This document shows, in pieces, positions 16,859-27,300 of a stretch of DNA of 57,888 bases. Numbering within the stretch: the first letter of the stretch is position 1; each line of letters begins with the position of its first letter. Origin of the DNA: Kiritimatiellia bacterium (GTDB lineage Bacteria > Verrucomicrobiota > Kiritimatiellia > JAFGHX01); NCBI GenBank assembly GCA_016929905.1, contig JAFGHX010000039.1:1-57888 (forward strand), read 5' to 3'. The notes under the pieces are model-generated. The model saw only the letters and a program-made list of their open reading frames with translations. It was not told the DNA's origin and ran no database searches. The position numbers and the translations under genes were made by a program.

Positions 16859-17191
16859 ATGATCACGGGGGAGATCCGGGCCAAGGTGGACGAGCTGTGT
16901 ACGGCTTTCGTGCTGGGCTGCCTGTCGGATTTTCAGACGATTGCGGACCTGCACGTTCGTTTCAAGGCGATTGAACGGCTCGCCTCGATACATGGCGAGC
17001 ACGCGGCGGAAAGGATAGCCGGCGAGGGCGGAGCGCTGGTTCAGCACCTCGCCGCCTGTTCCGGACCGGACGCGCAAATCAATTTCGAGGTGATCAGCTA
17101 TACGGTACAGGCGCTGCTGCGAATCTGCAGCGAGTCCGCTGTGGGCGCCAACGCCCCGCAATCGGGCGACGGCCATGCGACGGACCTCTGA
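16859..17191 (+). CDS. orphan small helical protein in the sigma-54 group
   Basis: A 110-residue protein with a good RBS (AAGGGG just before ATG 16859). It is predicted mostly helical, with repeated Leu/Ala/Ile spacing, two Cys at about 14 and 20, and a later ACSGPD. No signal peptide or membrane segment. I recognise no family. It lies 61 bp after the receiver gene and upstream of the receiver-kinase, so it is likely co-transcribed and may be an adaptor or small regulator of that group; that role is inference only. Confidence 0.6.
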   Translation: MITGEIRAKVDELCTAFVLGCLSDFQTIADLHVRFKAIERLASIHGEHAAERIAGEGGALVQHLAACSGPDAQINFEVISYTVQALLRICSESAVGANAPQSGDGHATDL

Positions 17192-17255
17192 GCGAGTGTG
17201 AGACTCTTTGGGAGAGCTCGGTTCCTTTGGGGAAAAGGGCTGGTTAATGGGGAAT

Positions 17256-17290
17256 CGGGAGACTGTGAGCCGGGCTCTCCTTTTTCTTTT
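17256..17290 (+). terminator. possible intrinsic terminator or attenuator
   Basis: GAGCC-G-GGCTC (17267-17277) is followed by TCC and a T-rich run TTTTTCTTTT (17281-17290). The stem is short (5 bp, extendable by GGAGA/TCTCC). It sits between the orphan gene and the receiver-kinase, so it could reduce read-through within the sigma-54 group. Confidence 0.4.
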
Positions 17291-17379
17291 CGTTTCCGTG
17301 CCGCTCTGAAACGATGGTGAAGCCCCCACCGCCGTTCAAGACGATCTCCTCCACCGTATGCGAACGAGAGTGTTCGGCC

Positions 17380-18576
17380 ATGGCGAGGAAGCTGCGTATC
17401 CTGGTTGTTCGAGATTCCCAAGCCGATCTGACGGCCGTGCGCCGCACGCTGCAGGACGCGGAATTCGACCCGGACATTGCCGTGGTCCACAGCCTGGCCG
17501 AGATGGAGCGGGCACTGCAGCAAGAAGGCTGGGATCTGGTGCTCGTTGACCACCGTGTGCCGGGCTCGATCGCACCGGGCGCGCTGGACCGGCTCGAGAA
17601 GAACGGGCTGGACATTCCCGTCGTGATTCTGGCGGATCCGATCCGGAACAGGGCCAGCGCCGAACTGGCACGCGGCGGGACGGCCGACTACGTCCTGAAG
17701 ACCGATATCGACCGGCTGGCCCTGATCGCCGATCGCGCGCTGCGCGAAGCGGCGGCGCGCGTTTACCGTGTGGAGCTGGAGGAGACGGTGCGCCGGACGC
17801 AGGCGCAGTTGGCCAAGGCGAAACGACTGGGGCTCGCCGGCGCCATTGCCGGCCGAATCGCGCACGATTTCAATAACCTGTTCGTGCCCCTGATCGGATA
17901 CCTCACCATGGCCCGAAAGGGCCTGCCGCCGAATGCCGAGGCGCAGGGCCAACTGGCCATGGTGGACAGAACGGCGCGGGAAATGGCGCGCATCAACCAG
18001 CACCTCCTCTCCCTGTCGCGGCCGAGCGAGTTCCTTGCGAGCCCAACGAATCTGAACGACATCGTCACGGAAACCTCCATTCTGCTCCGTGACCGTCTGC
18101 CCGACGGCATCCGGGTGCGCTGCCACCTGGCCGCCAATCTCTTTCCGATCCGGGCGGTGCCCGAGCAGTTGTTGCGCGTGCTGCAAAACACCTGCTGGAA
18201 CGCGGTGGAAGCCATGGGCCGCGACGGGTGCCTCACCATTCGAACGCGAAACGCCTACGTGGACGGGACCGAGGCCGAACACCCGCGCCTGGCGCCGGGC
18301 GTTTACGCGCGGCTGGATGTCTCGGATACGGGCCCCGGCATCGCCCAGGACCTGCACGAAAAGATATTCGAGCCGTTCTTCACCACCAAACACCCGAGTG
18401 AAAAGCACAGCGCCGGGCTGGGGCTCAGCATCGTGCAGCATATCGTGGATGAACACCGCGCTCATCTGAGCCTGGAATCCGAGCCGGGCAGCGGCACAAC
18501 CTTCACGTTCTACTTCCCGCGACTCGCCACATCGGCTGCCACGCTGCCCGTCGCCGAAGGGTCCATAGCAGGGTGA
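17380..18576 (+). CDS. receiver-histidine kinase (REC-HisKA-HATPase)
   Basis: A 398-residue kinase with an N-terminal receiver. Residues 1-120 carry LRILVVRDSQAD and Asp57 in VLVDHRVPG; the usual acidic pair is reduced to a single Asp, so chemistry may be altered. After a short coiled coil (VELEETVRRTQAQLAKAKR), the HisKA domain has His162 in GRIAHDFNN. The ATPase domain has NTCWNAVEAM, DTGPGI, EPFFTTK and GLGLSIV. No membrane segment. ATG 17380 begins at the conserved domain; an earlier ATG at 17314 has no RBS. It is the last gene of the predicted sigma-54 group and may feed signal back to the upstream regulator. Confidence 0.87.
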   Translation: MARKLRILVVRDSQADLTAVRRTLQDAEFDPDIAVVHSLAEMERALQQEGWDLVLVDHRVPGSIAPGALDRLEKNGLDIPVVILADPIRNRASAELARGGTADYVLKTDIDRLALIADRALREAAARVYRVELEETVRRTQAQLAKAKRLGLAGAIAGRIAHDFNNLFVPLIGYLTMARKGLPPNAEAQGQLAMVDRTAREMARINQHLLSLSRPSEFLASPTNLNDIVTETSILLRDRLPDGIRVRCHLAANLFPIRAVPEQLLRVLQNTCWNAVEAMGRDGCLTIRTRNAYVDGTEAEHPRLAPGVYARLDVSDTGPGIAQDLHEKIFEPFFTTKHPSEKHSAGLGLSIVQHIVDEHRAHLSLESEPGSGTTFTFYFPRLATSAATLPVAEGSIAG

Positions 18577-18619
18577 GGTGAGCCCCTCTTGCGGCCCGGT
18601 ATGTCTGGCCAGGAGGGAA

Positions 18620-18735
18620 ATGTCGATCGATCGTCGCCGTCAACCCTCCGATGACTACGATCGTCAACCTCGATTCGTGACGACGATGGATGACTGCGAC
18701 GACTGATTACGACTGCTGATTACGACGATGATACC
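18620..18735. repeat. low-complexity GATTACGAC / GACGATG-type repeat
   Basis: Between the convergent kinase and isomerase genes the sequence is a run of loosely repeated trinucleotide-phased words: GACTACGATCGTC, GACGACGATGGATGAC, GATTACGACTGC, GATTACGACGATG. No ORF is supported. The same style of repeat occurs at about 24060-24190 and near 385-440. Confidence 0.6.
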
Positions 18736-18738
18736 CCC

Positions 18739-19584
18739 CTACCCTGCGTATTTCGCCACGAACCGCTCGGGGAATGTGCCCGTATACTGAATCCATTCCT
18801 GCGGGTTCTCGCCACGACCGTCTTCGAAGACCAGAAGCCCTTCGTAGCCGATCCGGTGAAGGCCGGAGAACACCTCGCTCCACTCGATAATCCCGTTCTC
18901 GTGCAAAGGCGGGCGGTGATCGGCCTTCTCCTTGACGGGAAACGTCTCGTGCAGATGCACCGCACACAAGCGGTCGCCGCATTCGGCGACCATCGCGGCG
19001 GCCGATTCCTTCTGCGTGCACGGATTGACGCCTTCCCGCTTCTCGTGCCCGATATCGAGCAGCATCTTGAACCGATCGGAGCCCACCTCATCAACCAGCC
19101 GCACGGCGTCAGCCACTCGGATGGCGCCCGTGTTCTCGACGCCGAACACAATGGGCATCTCGGCCGCTGAGAGGAGGAGTTCGTCAATGGACCGTCGCGT
19201 CGCCTCGTTCCTACGCAGGTGAAACGTCACGACCCCCGCGCCCATTTCGGCCGCAACGCGGAAGAGGGCCAGCGCCTCTTGCACCGCGTCGGCTCTGGCG
19301 GCGGGGTCCTCCGACGAAAGCGGTATGTCCGAGGTATGAAACGACACAATCCGCATGTCTTCGTTCCTGCAGACCCGCATCAGCTCGTCGATCTGCCCTC
19401 GATTCGCGGGGTGGAACCGCGCGCAACCGCACGATATCTCCACGCGCCGGATTCCAGCCGCGCGGATCTGCGCCATCTCCGCGGCCCCCAACCGTTTCCG
19501 AAAGATGGCGCACGAAATCGCCAAACGTTCCGCTATCGAAGACGCGGTCCAGCCACTGACCACCTGTTCCTCAACCGTATCCAC
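18739..19584 (-). CDS. TIM-barrel sugar phosphate isomerase/epimerase family protein
   Basis: About 281 residues, xylose-isomerase-like TIM barrel (AP-endonuclease-2 fold). The barrel starts at RLAISCAIFRKRLGAAEMAQ and carries the metal-ligand strands in order: VFGVENTG (Glu), LLDIGHEK (Asp), AVHLHETF (His) and LLVFEDGR (Glu). It probably isomerises or epimerises a sugar or polyol. The GTG at 19584 is chosen because GGGGAGGG lies 6 nt upstream. An ATG at 19614 is possible but sits in a repeat-like string (ATGCGGAGTGCCGAATGG). It starts 35 bp after the stop of the CotH-FN3 gene on the same strand, so they are probably one operon. Confidence 0.8.
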   Translation of the reverse strand: MDTVEEQVVSGWTASSIAERLAISCAIFRKRLGAAEMAQIRAAGIRRVEISCGCARFHPANRGQIDELMRVCRNEDMRIVSFHTSDIPLSSEDPAARADAVQEALALFRVAAEMGAGVVTFHLRRNEATRRSIDELLLSAAEMPIVFGVENTGAIRVADAVRLVDEVGSDRFKMLLDIGHEKREGVNPCTQKESAAAMVAECGDRLCAVHLHETFPVKEKADHRPPLHENGIIEWSEVFSGLHRIGYEGLLVFEDGRGENPQEWIQYTGTFPERFVAKYAG

Positions 19585-19619
19585 AGCCTGCCCTCCCCAT
19601 TCGGCACTCCGCATTCTCT

Positions 19620-22600
19620 TCAATCCTCCAACCACACCCTCGCCCTGTAATACCCCGACGCCCCCGCGCTCGAATTCGAATACACCACATCGCCACCCGT
19701 AGCGGCGATTCTGTCGAAGCCGGCCACATCGCTCCAGGCCTCGCGCCCGGAAGCCGGGCACTGCTCCAGCGCATAGAGCCGCTGGAATCCCTCATAGCCG
19801 CTCCCGGCGGCCACGATAGTCGGGATTCGGACCCGCAACGTGTCTCCGCCGGCCAGCGTCACCTGCAGACCGAACCACTGCGTGTCCTCACCGGGGTCGG
19901 TGCCGGCAACGTACTCTTCGGCGTTGGATACGCCGTCCCCGTCGGCATCGGCGGTAGTCTCGGCGCCGACGCCGCCGAGATGCGCCTCTTCCCAACTGTC
20001 GGCCATCCCGTCGCGGTCGGCGTCATCGTCGGCGGACAACGCGCTGCCTTCGACGACGGTGATGACGGCATCCATCACGAGATCGCTGCTGCCCACGCTG
20101 CCGTTGAAGACGTGGATGGCCAGCACATTCGCCCCGGCCGCGAGCTGCGGCAGTGTACGCGCCTTCAGCGTCTTCGTCATGTCCAGAGGCTCGACTTGCG
20201 ACGCGGCGAGGGCGTCGAAAGCGACCGGATCACCGGCCGCTCCGCCGACGTTTACACGCGCGATTTCCTCGCCGTTGATCCACGCCACGAATCCGTCATC
20301 GTAGCGGAACTGGACCGACAGCTCGCTCACCAGCGCGGGGCTGACGATCTGGAACGTCTTGCGCAGGAACAACGAAGTGTAGCGGTCCTGCATATCGGCC
20401 AACGTCGTGCCGAACGGCCCCTCGCTCGCCTCGGACGAGTAGCCGAACGGCGGGTCACCCTCGGTCCACGCGGAGTCGTCGAAACCGAGCGCGCGCCAGG
20501 CGGCGGCAGGCGAGGAGGCCTCGGCCGTTCCCCTCCTGTATCGCCAGGGCCCGCCGGGGTCCGCGGGCAGGGTGGCGCTGACGACGGGGGTATACGGCGA
20601 ATTCCCGGCTGCGTTCTCGCAACGCACCTTGTAGTAGTGCGTACTGCCGGGCGAGAGGCCGGCGTCGGCATAAACCGTCGCATCGGCACTGAGTGTGCCG
20701 ATCCGGACCCAACCGCTGCCGGGGTCCGGGCTGCGATACACCTTGTAGAGGTCTTCGTTGTCGGCGTTGTCCGTCCAGGTCAGTCTCACTTCCGTGGCGG
20801 ACAGTACCGTGGCGGCCAGCCCGCTCGGAGCGGCAGGCAGCCCGGCGCCCGTCGTGGCGCTGACGACGGGGGTATAGGCCGAATCGCCTGCCGTGGCGTG
20901 CACGGCCTTGATCTTGTAGGAATAGGTCGTACCGGCCGTGAGGCCGGTGTCCGAATAGGCCGTTGCGTTCGCCGCGATTTCAATGGCGATACCGGAGGTG
21001 GCAAACCCGTCGTCGCTGCGCCGCAGCCGGAACCCCTCCTCGTTGCTGCTGTTGTCCGTCCACGTCACCCGGATCTCGGTAGGACCGACGGCCGCCGCCG
21101 CCAGGGCGCCAGGCTGGGCCGGCGCCTCTTGACCGGTAGTCGCGTCCGCAACAGTCGAGTAGCCGGAGTCCCCGGCCGAGTTGGAAGCCTTCACCATATA
21201 GTAGAACTTGGTGGCGGCGGGCAAACCACCGTCGGTGTAGATGGTCGTACCCGCCGCCGGTTCTGCTACCCGTATCCAAGTGTCGGCGCCGCTCTGGCGC
21301 CGGTCGATCTTGAACGTTGTTTCGTCCGAGCTGTTATCCGTCCAGGTCAGTTTGATCTCACTCGACGAGGTCGCCGACGCCGCCAACCCACTCGGTGCCG
21401 CGGGCGGGGTCTGGTTGGGATCCGTGGAGGTGACCCAACCTTTGTTTTTCATCAGGCTGAACAGCTTGCTGGCTCTGCCGGAGATGGATGCACGCGTCGT
21501 GTCGCAATCGCTCGACCACCGGCTCACGCTGTCGGTGCCGAAGCCGGTGTCGGACTTGGCGCCCCATCGGTCGAGCTCCTGCTGCATGTCGGCCCGGATG
21601 AAGCTCTTCAGCGTGTCCCAGCGCGCGAGCGAATGGGCGTCGGTAAGCGCGCCGTCGTTCTTCAGGTGCTTCCAGGCGCGCTGGTTCACAAGGGTCCGGA
21701 ACGCGCTGCTGCCGATCAGGCCGTCCCAGATATCGTCGAACTCCGTCTCACCGTTCAGGTTCACGCCGCTCCAGTCCACAACGACAGGCCGGCTATCCGT
21801 CGACTTGGATTTGAAGGCAAACTCCCCGTCCCAGGCAAAGAAATAGGCCTTGCCCCCGGCCGTGTTGCGCTGCACGTTCCAGTGGTTGCTCTCACTCCAG
21901 TCGCCCATGCCGGTGTACCAGTTCAGGAGGATGTAATCGATGAACGGCTCGATATCGAGATAGTCCTTCACCTGGTCGAACTGGCCCTGCCTGGCGAGGC
22001 TGACCATCGTGTCGTAGCGGGTCAGCGAGCCGTCGGCATCGCGCTTGCTCGCCCAGTCGTCCTTGCCGCCGCCCAGGTGGATGGCGGCGAACGCGGCATC
22101 CGGGCGCTCACAGACGTTGTACAGGCCCCAGTACGTCCCGTTCACGTACAGGTGCGCCCAGCTGCCGTGGGGACCGACGCCCGACATCGCGATCTGCGCG
22201 TTGCGCGTCCACGCGTCCCGAATGCACGTAATGTAATCCAGCCACATCCGGGGGTTGTTGCGCCAGTGCTCGTTGCCTTGGCCGCGCAGCACGATATTGT
22301 CGTGGTTCGCCACGGTCGTCGGGTTCAGCGGGGCGCGCTCGAAAACCGGATAGTTCAGGCGGGCGGGGCCGAGTTCACGCTGGAAGCGCAGTCGAAAGGA
22401 ACGCTTCAGGCTCTGGTGCACCGCCCGCCGGCCGTGGTTGCGAATCTGGCACTGCACGCTGAAGCGATAGGTCGAATCACCCGGGTACTTGAACTTGGCG
22501 GTACAGACTTTCTTGACTTTCGGCTCTCCGGGATTCGGCACGGAATTCACCGCGTCGAAATCGCTCTGGCTCATGGTAAGGGTGTAGATGCCGATGTCCG

Positions 22601-22697
22601 GATTGCCGGCCAGCAGGCCGCTAGGCACGGCCGCCAGCGCGACGGCAACGGCAACGAAGATCAGACGGCGATGGGTCGATTGTGATGGAAACGTCAT
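19620..22697 (-). CDS. exported CotH-kinase-like protein with three FN3 domains
   Basis: A 1025-residue secreted protein; ATG 22697 follows AGGAGGGG. Residues 1-30 are a signal peptide ending near LLAG. Residues about 32-410 are a CotH-type kinase domain, including SFRLRFQRE, GSWAHLYVNGTYWGLYNVCE and the catalytic-type YFFAWDGEF. Three fibronectin-III domains follow (about 430-520, 526-613, 616-710), each with the LTWTDNSS or VTWTDNSS core. Then comes a jelly-roll module (about 713-887; RYDDGFVAWINGEEIAR), a thrombospondin-3-like Ca site (DADRDGMADSWEE, DADGDGVSNAEEY), and a final beta domain ending YYRARVWLED. CotH domains phosphorylate proteins or other surface substrates; the target here is unknown. 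Confidence 0.85.
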   Translation of the reverse strand: MTFPSQSTHRRLIFVAVAVALAAVPSGLLAGNPDIGIYTLTMSQSDFDAVNSVPNPGEPKVKKVCTAKFKYPGDSTYRFSVQCQIRNHGRRAVHQSLKRSFRLRFQRELGPARLNYPVFERAPLNPTTVANHDNIVLRGQGNEHWRNNPRMWLDYITCIRDAWTRNAQIAMSGVGPHGSWAHLYVNGTYWGLYNVCERPDAAFAAIHLGGGKDDWASKRDADGSLTRYDTMVSLARQGQFDQVKDYLDIEPFIDYILLNWYTGMGDWSESNHWNVQRNTAGGKAYFFAWDGEFAFKSKSTDSRPVVVDWSGVNLNGETEFDDIWDGLIGSSAFRTLVNQRAWKHLKNDGALTDAHSLARWDTLKSFIRADMQQELDRWGAKSDTGFGTDSVSRWSSDCDTTRASISGRASKLFSLMKNKGWVTSTDPNQTPPAAPSGLAASATSSSEIKLTWTDNSSDETTFKIDRRQSGADTWIRVAEPAAGTTIYTDGGLPAATKFYYMVKASNSAGDSGYSTVADATTGQEAPAQPGALAAAAVGPTEIRVTWTDNSSNEEGFRLRRSDDGFATSGIAIEIAANATAYSDTGLTAGTTYSYKIKAVHATAGDSAYTPVVSATTGAGLPAAPSGLAATVLSATEVRLTWTDNADNEDLYKVYRSPDPGSGWVRIGTLSADATVYADAGLSPGSTHYYKVRCENAAGNSPYTPVVSATLPADPGGPWRYRRGTAEASSPAAAWRALGFDDSAWTEGDPPFGYSSEASEGPFGTTLADMQDRYTSLFLRKTFQIVSPALVSELSVQFRYDDGFVAWINGEEIARVNVGGAAGDPVAFDALAASQVEPLDMTKTLKARTLPQLAAGANVLAIHVFNGSVGSSDLVMDAVITVVEGSALSADDDADRDGMADSWEEAHLGGVGAETTADADGDGVSNAEEYVAGTDPGEDTQWFGLQVTLAGGDTLRVRIPTIVAAGSGYEGFQRLYALEQCPASGREAWSDVAGFDRIAATGGDVVYSNSSAGASGYYRARVWLED

Positions 22698-22982
22698 CTT
22701 GCCCCTCCTGTCTTGGACTTATCCCCCCACGCTCCGACACCCGACAATACGGACTTCCACTACAAGATGGTCCGTCGAGCGCCGGGTGTTACGCGAAAAG
22801 CGAATGTTCGCGCACCTTTTGTAACGGTGACGCCCGATATGCCGTTTGTAGTCAACGCCGTAAGGCGTGTGGCAACGTGCGAGTCGGGTCTTGAGACAGC
22901 CTCAGGACGCTCGCCCTCCAGCCGGGCGTCAGGGATACGGGCGGAATTCACCGGGTCAAAAATGTCACGCGAGGGCCCAAGC
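22698..22982. other. intergenic region, upstream of the CotH-FN3 gene
   Basis: About 285 bp without a supported gene, between the CotH-FN3 start and the second isomerase. It should hold the promoter of the CotH gene, but no strong -35/-10 pair stands out. At 22905-22920 a GGAGGGCGAGCGTCCTG string (reverse strand) resembles a second class of short repeat, also represented at 23859-23882. Confidence 0.4.
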
Positions 22983-23007
22983 GGAAGCGGCGGGACGCCG
23001 CTTCTAC
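22983..23007 (-). repeat. GTAG-headed REP hairpin overlapping the isomerase stop codon
   Basis: Read on the - strand: GTAG, then AAGCGGCG, a 3-nt loop, and CGCCGCTT. All 25 bases are identical to 56184-56208. The TAG of GTAG is the stop codon of the isomerase gene that ends at 23004. This matches the form of REP elements mobilised by RAYT proteins, one of which is encoded at 52905-53480. Confidence 0.85.
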
Positions 23008-23828
23008 GGTCGGGCGCCTGCCGCGACGGGGCAAGGATCGGTCCGGGCCCGTTCGGCCAGCCAGGCCGTGGTGGCGGGAAAATCGCACGCTTCCCGCAGT
23101 TCGAAATTCAGCGGGCCGGCATAGCCGATCGCGTTCAGTCCCCGCATGACCCGCTGCCAGTCGATCGTTCCGTGCCCCGGCACGTGATGCCGGTCGTTGC
23201 CGCCGGGATTGTCGTGCAGATGGGTGAAGGCCAGCCGGTCGCCGGCGAAGTCGAGCATATCGAAGAGGCAACCGTGTATGTGCGCATGGCCCGTATCCAG
23301 CGTTATCCGAATCTGCGGGTGAGAAGCCTGGCGGAAGAATTCGGCGAAATCCGAAGCGTCCGTCAGCGAGCAACCGGCCCACACATTTTCCACGCACAAA
23401 AGGACGCCGTGCGCCTCGGCAAACGGGGCGGCCGCCTGCAGCACGGCCGCACCGCGGCCGATGCATGCCGCGCTCCCCTCTTCGTCGGTGCCGAGGTGCA
23501 GCGTCATGTACGTCGCGTCCAGCGCGTGCGCCTGTCGAACGCAGATGCGCAGCCGGTCCAACGCGGTGTCGAACGGCAGCACGCCGAACTGCCAATCCGG
23601 GCCCTGCGGCGCATGATAGGCCAGTTCGACACCCGACGCCCGGCTGCACGCCAGCAGTCGATCCACGAACTCCGGATCCGTCACCAGGTTCGTTTCGGGA
23701 ATGGTGATTCCCCAGCTCGTCTCCGGTCGGAACTCCAGCATCTGGAGACCCGCCGCCGCGGCGCCGGCCACGAGCGCCTCCGGCGTGTCTTCGGTGAATC
23801 GAACCTGTCTGCTCCATTTGCGGGTCAT
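23004..23828 (-). CDS. sugar phosphate isomerase/epimerase family protein
   Basis: A 274-residue TIM-barrel protein of the xylose-isomerase-like group. It carries LEFRPETSWG near the start, then MTLHLGTDEE, VLLCVENVWAG (metal Glu), ITLDTGHAHIHG (Asp/His), FTHLHDNPGGNDRHHVPGHG (His cluster) and PLNFELREA (Glu). These are the expected metal-site strands. It probably acts on a sugar or inositol-like compound in the cytoplasm. Its TAG stop lies inside a GTAG-headed REP hairpin. It is on the same strand as the CotH-FN3 gene but 306 bp away, so it is probably transcribed separately. Distinct from, but same fold as, the isomerase at 18739. Confidence 0.82.
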   Translation of the reverse strand: MTRKWSRQVRFTEDTPEALVAGAAAAGLQMLEFRPETSWGITIPETNLVTDPEFVDRLLACSRASGVELAYHAPQGPDWQFGVLPFDTALDRLRICVRQAHALDATYMTLHLGTDEEGSAACIGRGAAVLQAAAPFAEAHGVLLCVENVWAGCSLTDASDFAEFFRQASHPQIRITLDTGHAHIHGCLFDMLDFAGDRLAFTHLHDNPGGNDRHHVPGHGTIDWQRVMRGLNAIGYAGPLNFELREACDFPATTAWLAERARTDPCPVAAGARP

Positions 23829-24310
23829 CGGTTGACTCAGGATTCTGTCGGAAGACCCGGCGCGGACGGAGCCGCGCCCTCCAAGAACACACGACGTTGG
23901 GGCTATCTACTTCGTCTCACTCTTTGTCTTTCTCTTCGTCCGGGTTCCCGCGTGATGCACCCCGTCGGCGAGAACCAAAGGCGTCAGGTGTCGGGCCCTG
24001 CCGATCGGGGCGGCTCACGCGCCGCGGTACGCGGTCGTGCGCAGCCGCAGGTTCGGCAATCGGTCGTTCTCTCGACCGTCGTTCTTCTCTTCCGCCTCAA
24101 CCATTATCGTCGCCGTTATCGTCAACCGATTTGGCCTCGCGGTCATGATCACGCGCCAGAGATTCGGTCCACGAGAACGGCGACGAGAACGCTGGACGAT
24201 TTCCCGATCCATCTTCCTGGCCGAACATCCTCTTCACGAACCCTGACACCCGAACCCCAACTTCGCTTTCATTTCCGCCTGTTCCGCTTTCACTTTTCCG
24301 TCTTCATTCT
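23829..24310. other. intergenic region with hairpin and purine-rich repeats
   Basis: A 480-bp gap without a supported gene. GGCGCGG-N6-CCGCGCC at 23859-23878 is a perfect 7-bp stem flanked by GGAGGG on the reverse strand. From about 24060 to 24200 the reverse strand is a run of GACGATAACGG/GAGAACGACGG-like words of the same type as 18620-18735. 24230-24310 shows nothing I can name. Open frames here are low-complexity and not credible. Confidence 0.5.
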
Positions 24311-27300
24311 TCATGGCCTCTCAAGCCAGACCTTGGCGCGATAGCAGGTTGCCGCGTCAGGCGCCGTATTCGTATAGGTCACGGTTGTGCCGTCGCCGAG
24401 GATAGGGCTGTAGCCGGCGATGACCGCCCACACCCCGTCCGAACTCAAGCCGGGCCGGTTCTCCAGCGCGTAGTGGCGGTCATAACCCGGGTAGGCGCTG
24501 CCGGCCGCTTCCAGCGCCGAGAACGAAACGTGCAGGTTGCCGCCCGAGGTCTGCAAATCGAGTTTGAAGAAGCTGGCCGGATTGGTCGGATCGCTTCCGG
24601 CAATGTACTCGGCCATGTTCGACACGCCGTCGCCGTCGTCATCGCCCTCCGTGCTCTCGCCTTGCCCGGAGAAATACGTTTGCTCCCAATCGTCCGGCAT
24701 GCCGTCCTGGTCGCTGTCCGTCCCGGAATCCAGCGCGCTGCCTTCGAGAGCGGCCAGTTCGGCATCGAAGACGAGGTCACTGCTGTCGAGGGTGCCGTTC
24801 AACATCTGGACGGCGAGCACGTTCGTCGGGCCCAACGCGGGCAACAGTGCGCCGTCGCACGCCGTTGTCCACTCGACAGGCGGCTCGACAGAGCTGGAGG
24901 CGAAGGTATCGTGCGGCAGGAACGTGCCGGGCGTGCCGTCCGCGTTCAGCCGGGCGATTTCCTCTCCGTTCAGCCACATGACGAACCCGTCGTCGTACCG
25001 GGCCCAGACGGTCAATTCGCTGACGAGCGACGGCGCATCCAGCGTAAAGGTCTTGCGCAAAAACAGGCTCGAATAGGTGTTCTGCATGTCGTCGAGCGTC
25101 GTGCCGAACGGGCCCTCTTCCGCCAAGTCCTCGGACTTGGTGTAGCCGAACGGAGCGGCGCCGGTGGCCCAGGCCGAATCGTCAAATCCGACCGCACGCC
25201 AGGCGCCAGCGGGCGCGGAGGGTTCGGCGGTCCCCCGGCAGTAGCGCCATGCCGTGCCGGCGGCGACCTTCGTGTTTCGCACCTGCCCCCCGCCGCGGCA
25301 CGCCTTCACCATCAGGGCATTGGCGTAGAACTTGCTGTCGTTGTCGCGCAATTCCAGCACGATCCCGCCGTCCGAGCCCGGATCGATATCCTGGTACCGC
25401 ACCACGTAGCCGTTCACCGTGTTCCAGCCGTTGTCGACGACACTGATCTCGTCGTTCGCGCCCTGGATGGTGACGCCGGCCGTGCTCGCGTTCACGAAAC
25501 CGGCCGCGCCTGAAAGCGCCACTGTCGTCAACCGCCCCACGTACGCGTCCTGGCCGCGGTTCCCGAACACCACGCATTCGTAGACCAGGCTCGGGTCCAG
25601 GCCGATGAGCGTGAGGGTGAGGTTCGTGGTGGAGTAGCCGATGACCCCGTCGCAATCGACCTTGCCGTTGAACACGGCGTACGCATCCGTGCCGGCGTCC
25701 GCGTTGCCGTTGGTGCTCGTGTAGGGATTTCCCCCGGCGACCGCCAGCGTGACGGCCGATGCCTCGCCCGTGTTGTAGTCCACGAGCAGTCCGCTGTCGC
25801 CCCGGCTGTAGGTGGTGATACGCGTGTTGATCTGCCCGGACTCCCACCGCAGGTCGTTATAGGCCTCGAACAACGTGTCGTTGTCCACAATCGTGTAGGT
25901 ATGGACGGCGTCCCCGCCCAGGTCCGCGTTAGACGGGCTGCTCAGCGCGACGACGACGGTTTCATCGCCCTCCTGCGCGTCGTCGTCCACGATCGCGATC
26001 ACGATCGTACGGCTCGTCTGGCCGGGCGCGAACGTCAGCGTGCCGCCCGAAAGCGAGTAGTCAGCGCCCCCGCCGGATGCACTTCCGCCGGTGGGAGCAT
26101 AGTCGACGGTGATCGTCTGCGGCGAACTGCCGCTGAGCGTCACCTGCACGCTCGCGGGGGAGGCGGACTCCGCCCCTTGCGAGGCCGGCACCGCAAACGA
26201 CACCGACGGAGTCCGGTCCGTGAAGCCGGCGCTGGCCGGCGCGCTGCGGTTGTAGTCCTGCTTGTAGGCCCTGGCCGTCACCGTCCGGCTCGCCGTCAGA
26301 GTGAACGGCGCGCCCGTGTAACGGATCGATCCGGTCGTCGGGTCGGTTCCGTTCGTCGTGTAGAAGATCGTCGCGCCGCCGGTCGTCGTGGCCAGTGTCA
26401 CCTGAACCGAGCCGTAGAAATCGCCGCCGTTGGGGCTGATCGTGGGCGTAGCCGCCGTCGGTTTGTACTTCTCCAGATACGCCCCGGCGATGCCGCTCTC
26501 GACATGGCCGGCCTTATAGGCCCGGGCCCTCACCGTGGCCGTGTCGCTCAGCGTGAACGGCAAGCCCGTGTATTCGGTCGAACCCGTCGTGGGCTCGTCG
26601 CCGTTGAGCGTATAGAAGAGCGTCGCGCCCGCCGTCCCCGTCGAAAGCGTGACGCCAACCGAATTGGTGAACACCGTTCCGTCCGGCGGTTCAATCACGG
26701 GCGTCTCCACGCGCGGCAGGACCGTTTTCTCACAGACGAGTTCGACGTCCAGAAACAGATCGCTGCTGTCGGCGCTGATCTGATGGATCTCCACCGCCAG
26801 CACGTTGAGCCCCTTCACCAGCTTTCCGATGTGCGGGGCCAGATCGATGTGTTCATAGGCGCCCTGCGACCCGTTCGACGTCGCGGCCGGCGTACCGAAA
26901 CCCACGCTGCCGCCGGGCATGCCGCCGCGCGCCACTTCCTCGCCGCCCAGATAGGCCACGAACCCGTCGTCATAACGGATGCGCAGGGCCAGGCCGGAGA
27001 CGCGCCCCGGCTCGACGTCGAGCGTGAACGCTTTCCGAAAGTAAGTGGTGATGTGTTTGTCGGCAGGATTCTCGCCGTACGAGATCTCCGTGTCGATCTC
27101 CGTGTCGGTCGCGGGATAGCCGAGCGGCGCGTTGCCGTCTTCCCAAGTGCCGTCGTCGTAGGTGGGGCTGCGCCATGCGGTGCCGAGATCGGCGCCGCCG
27201 TCCTGGTAGCGCCAACCGGCCGTCTTCGGAACCAGGCTGCCGCAGTTCGCGAGGCCGGGCGTGCCGCCCGGCGCCGTACTCGCCGTCCAGTTCGCGGAAT

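Noticed and set aside
19585..19761. N-terminal extension of the isomerase at 18739
   Set aside because: It overlaps the end of the CotH-FN3 gene and a repeat-like string; the barrel and a good RBS begin at the GTG at 19584.
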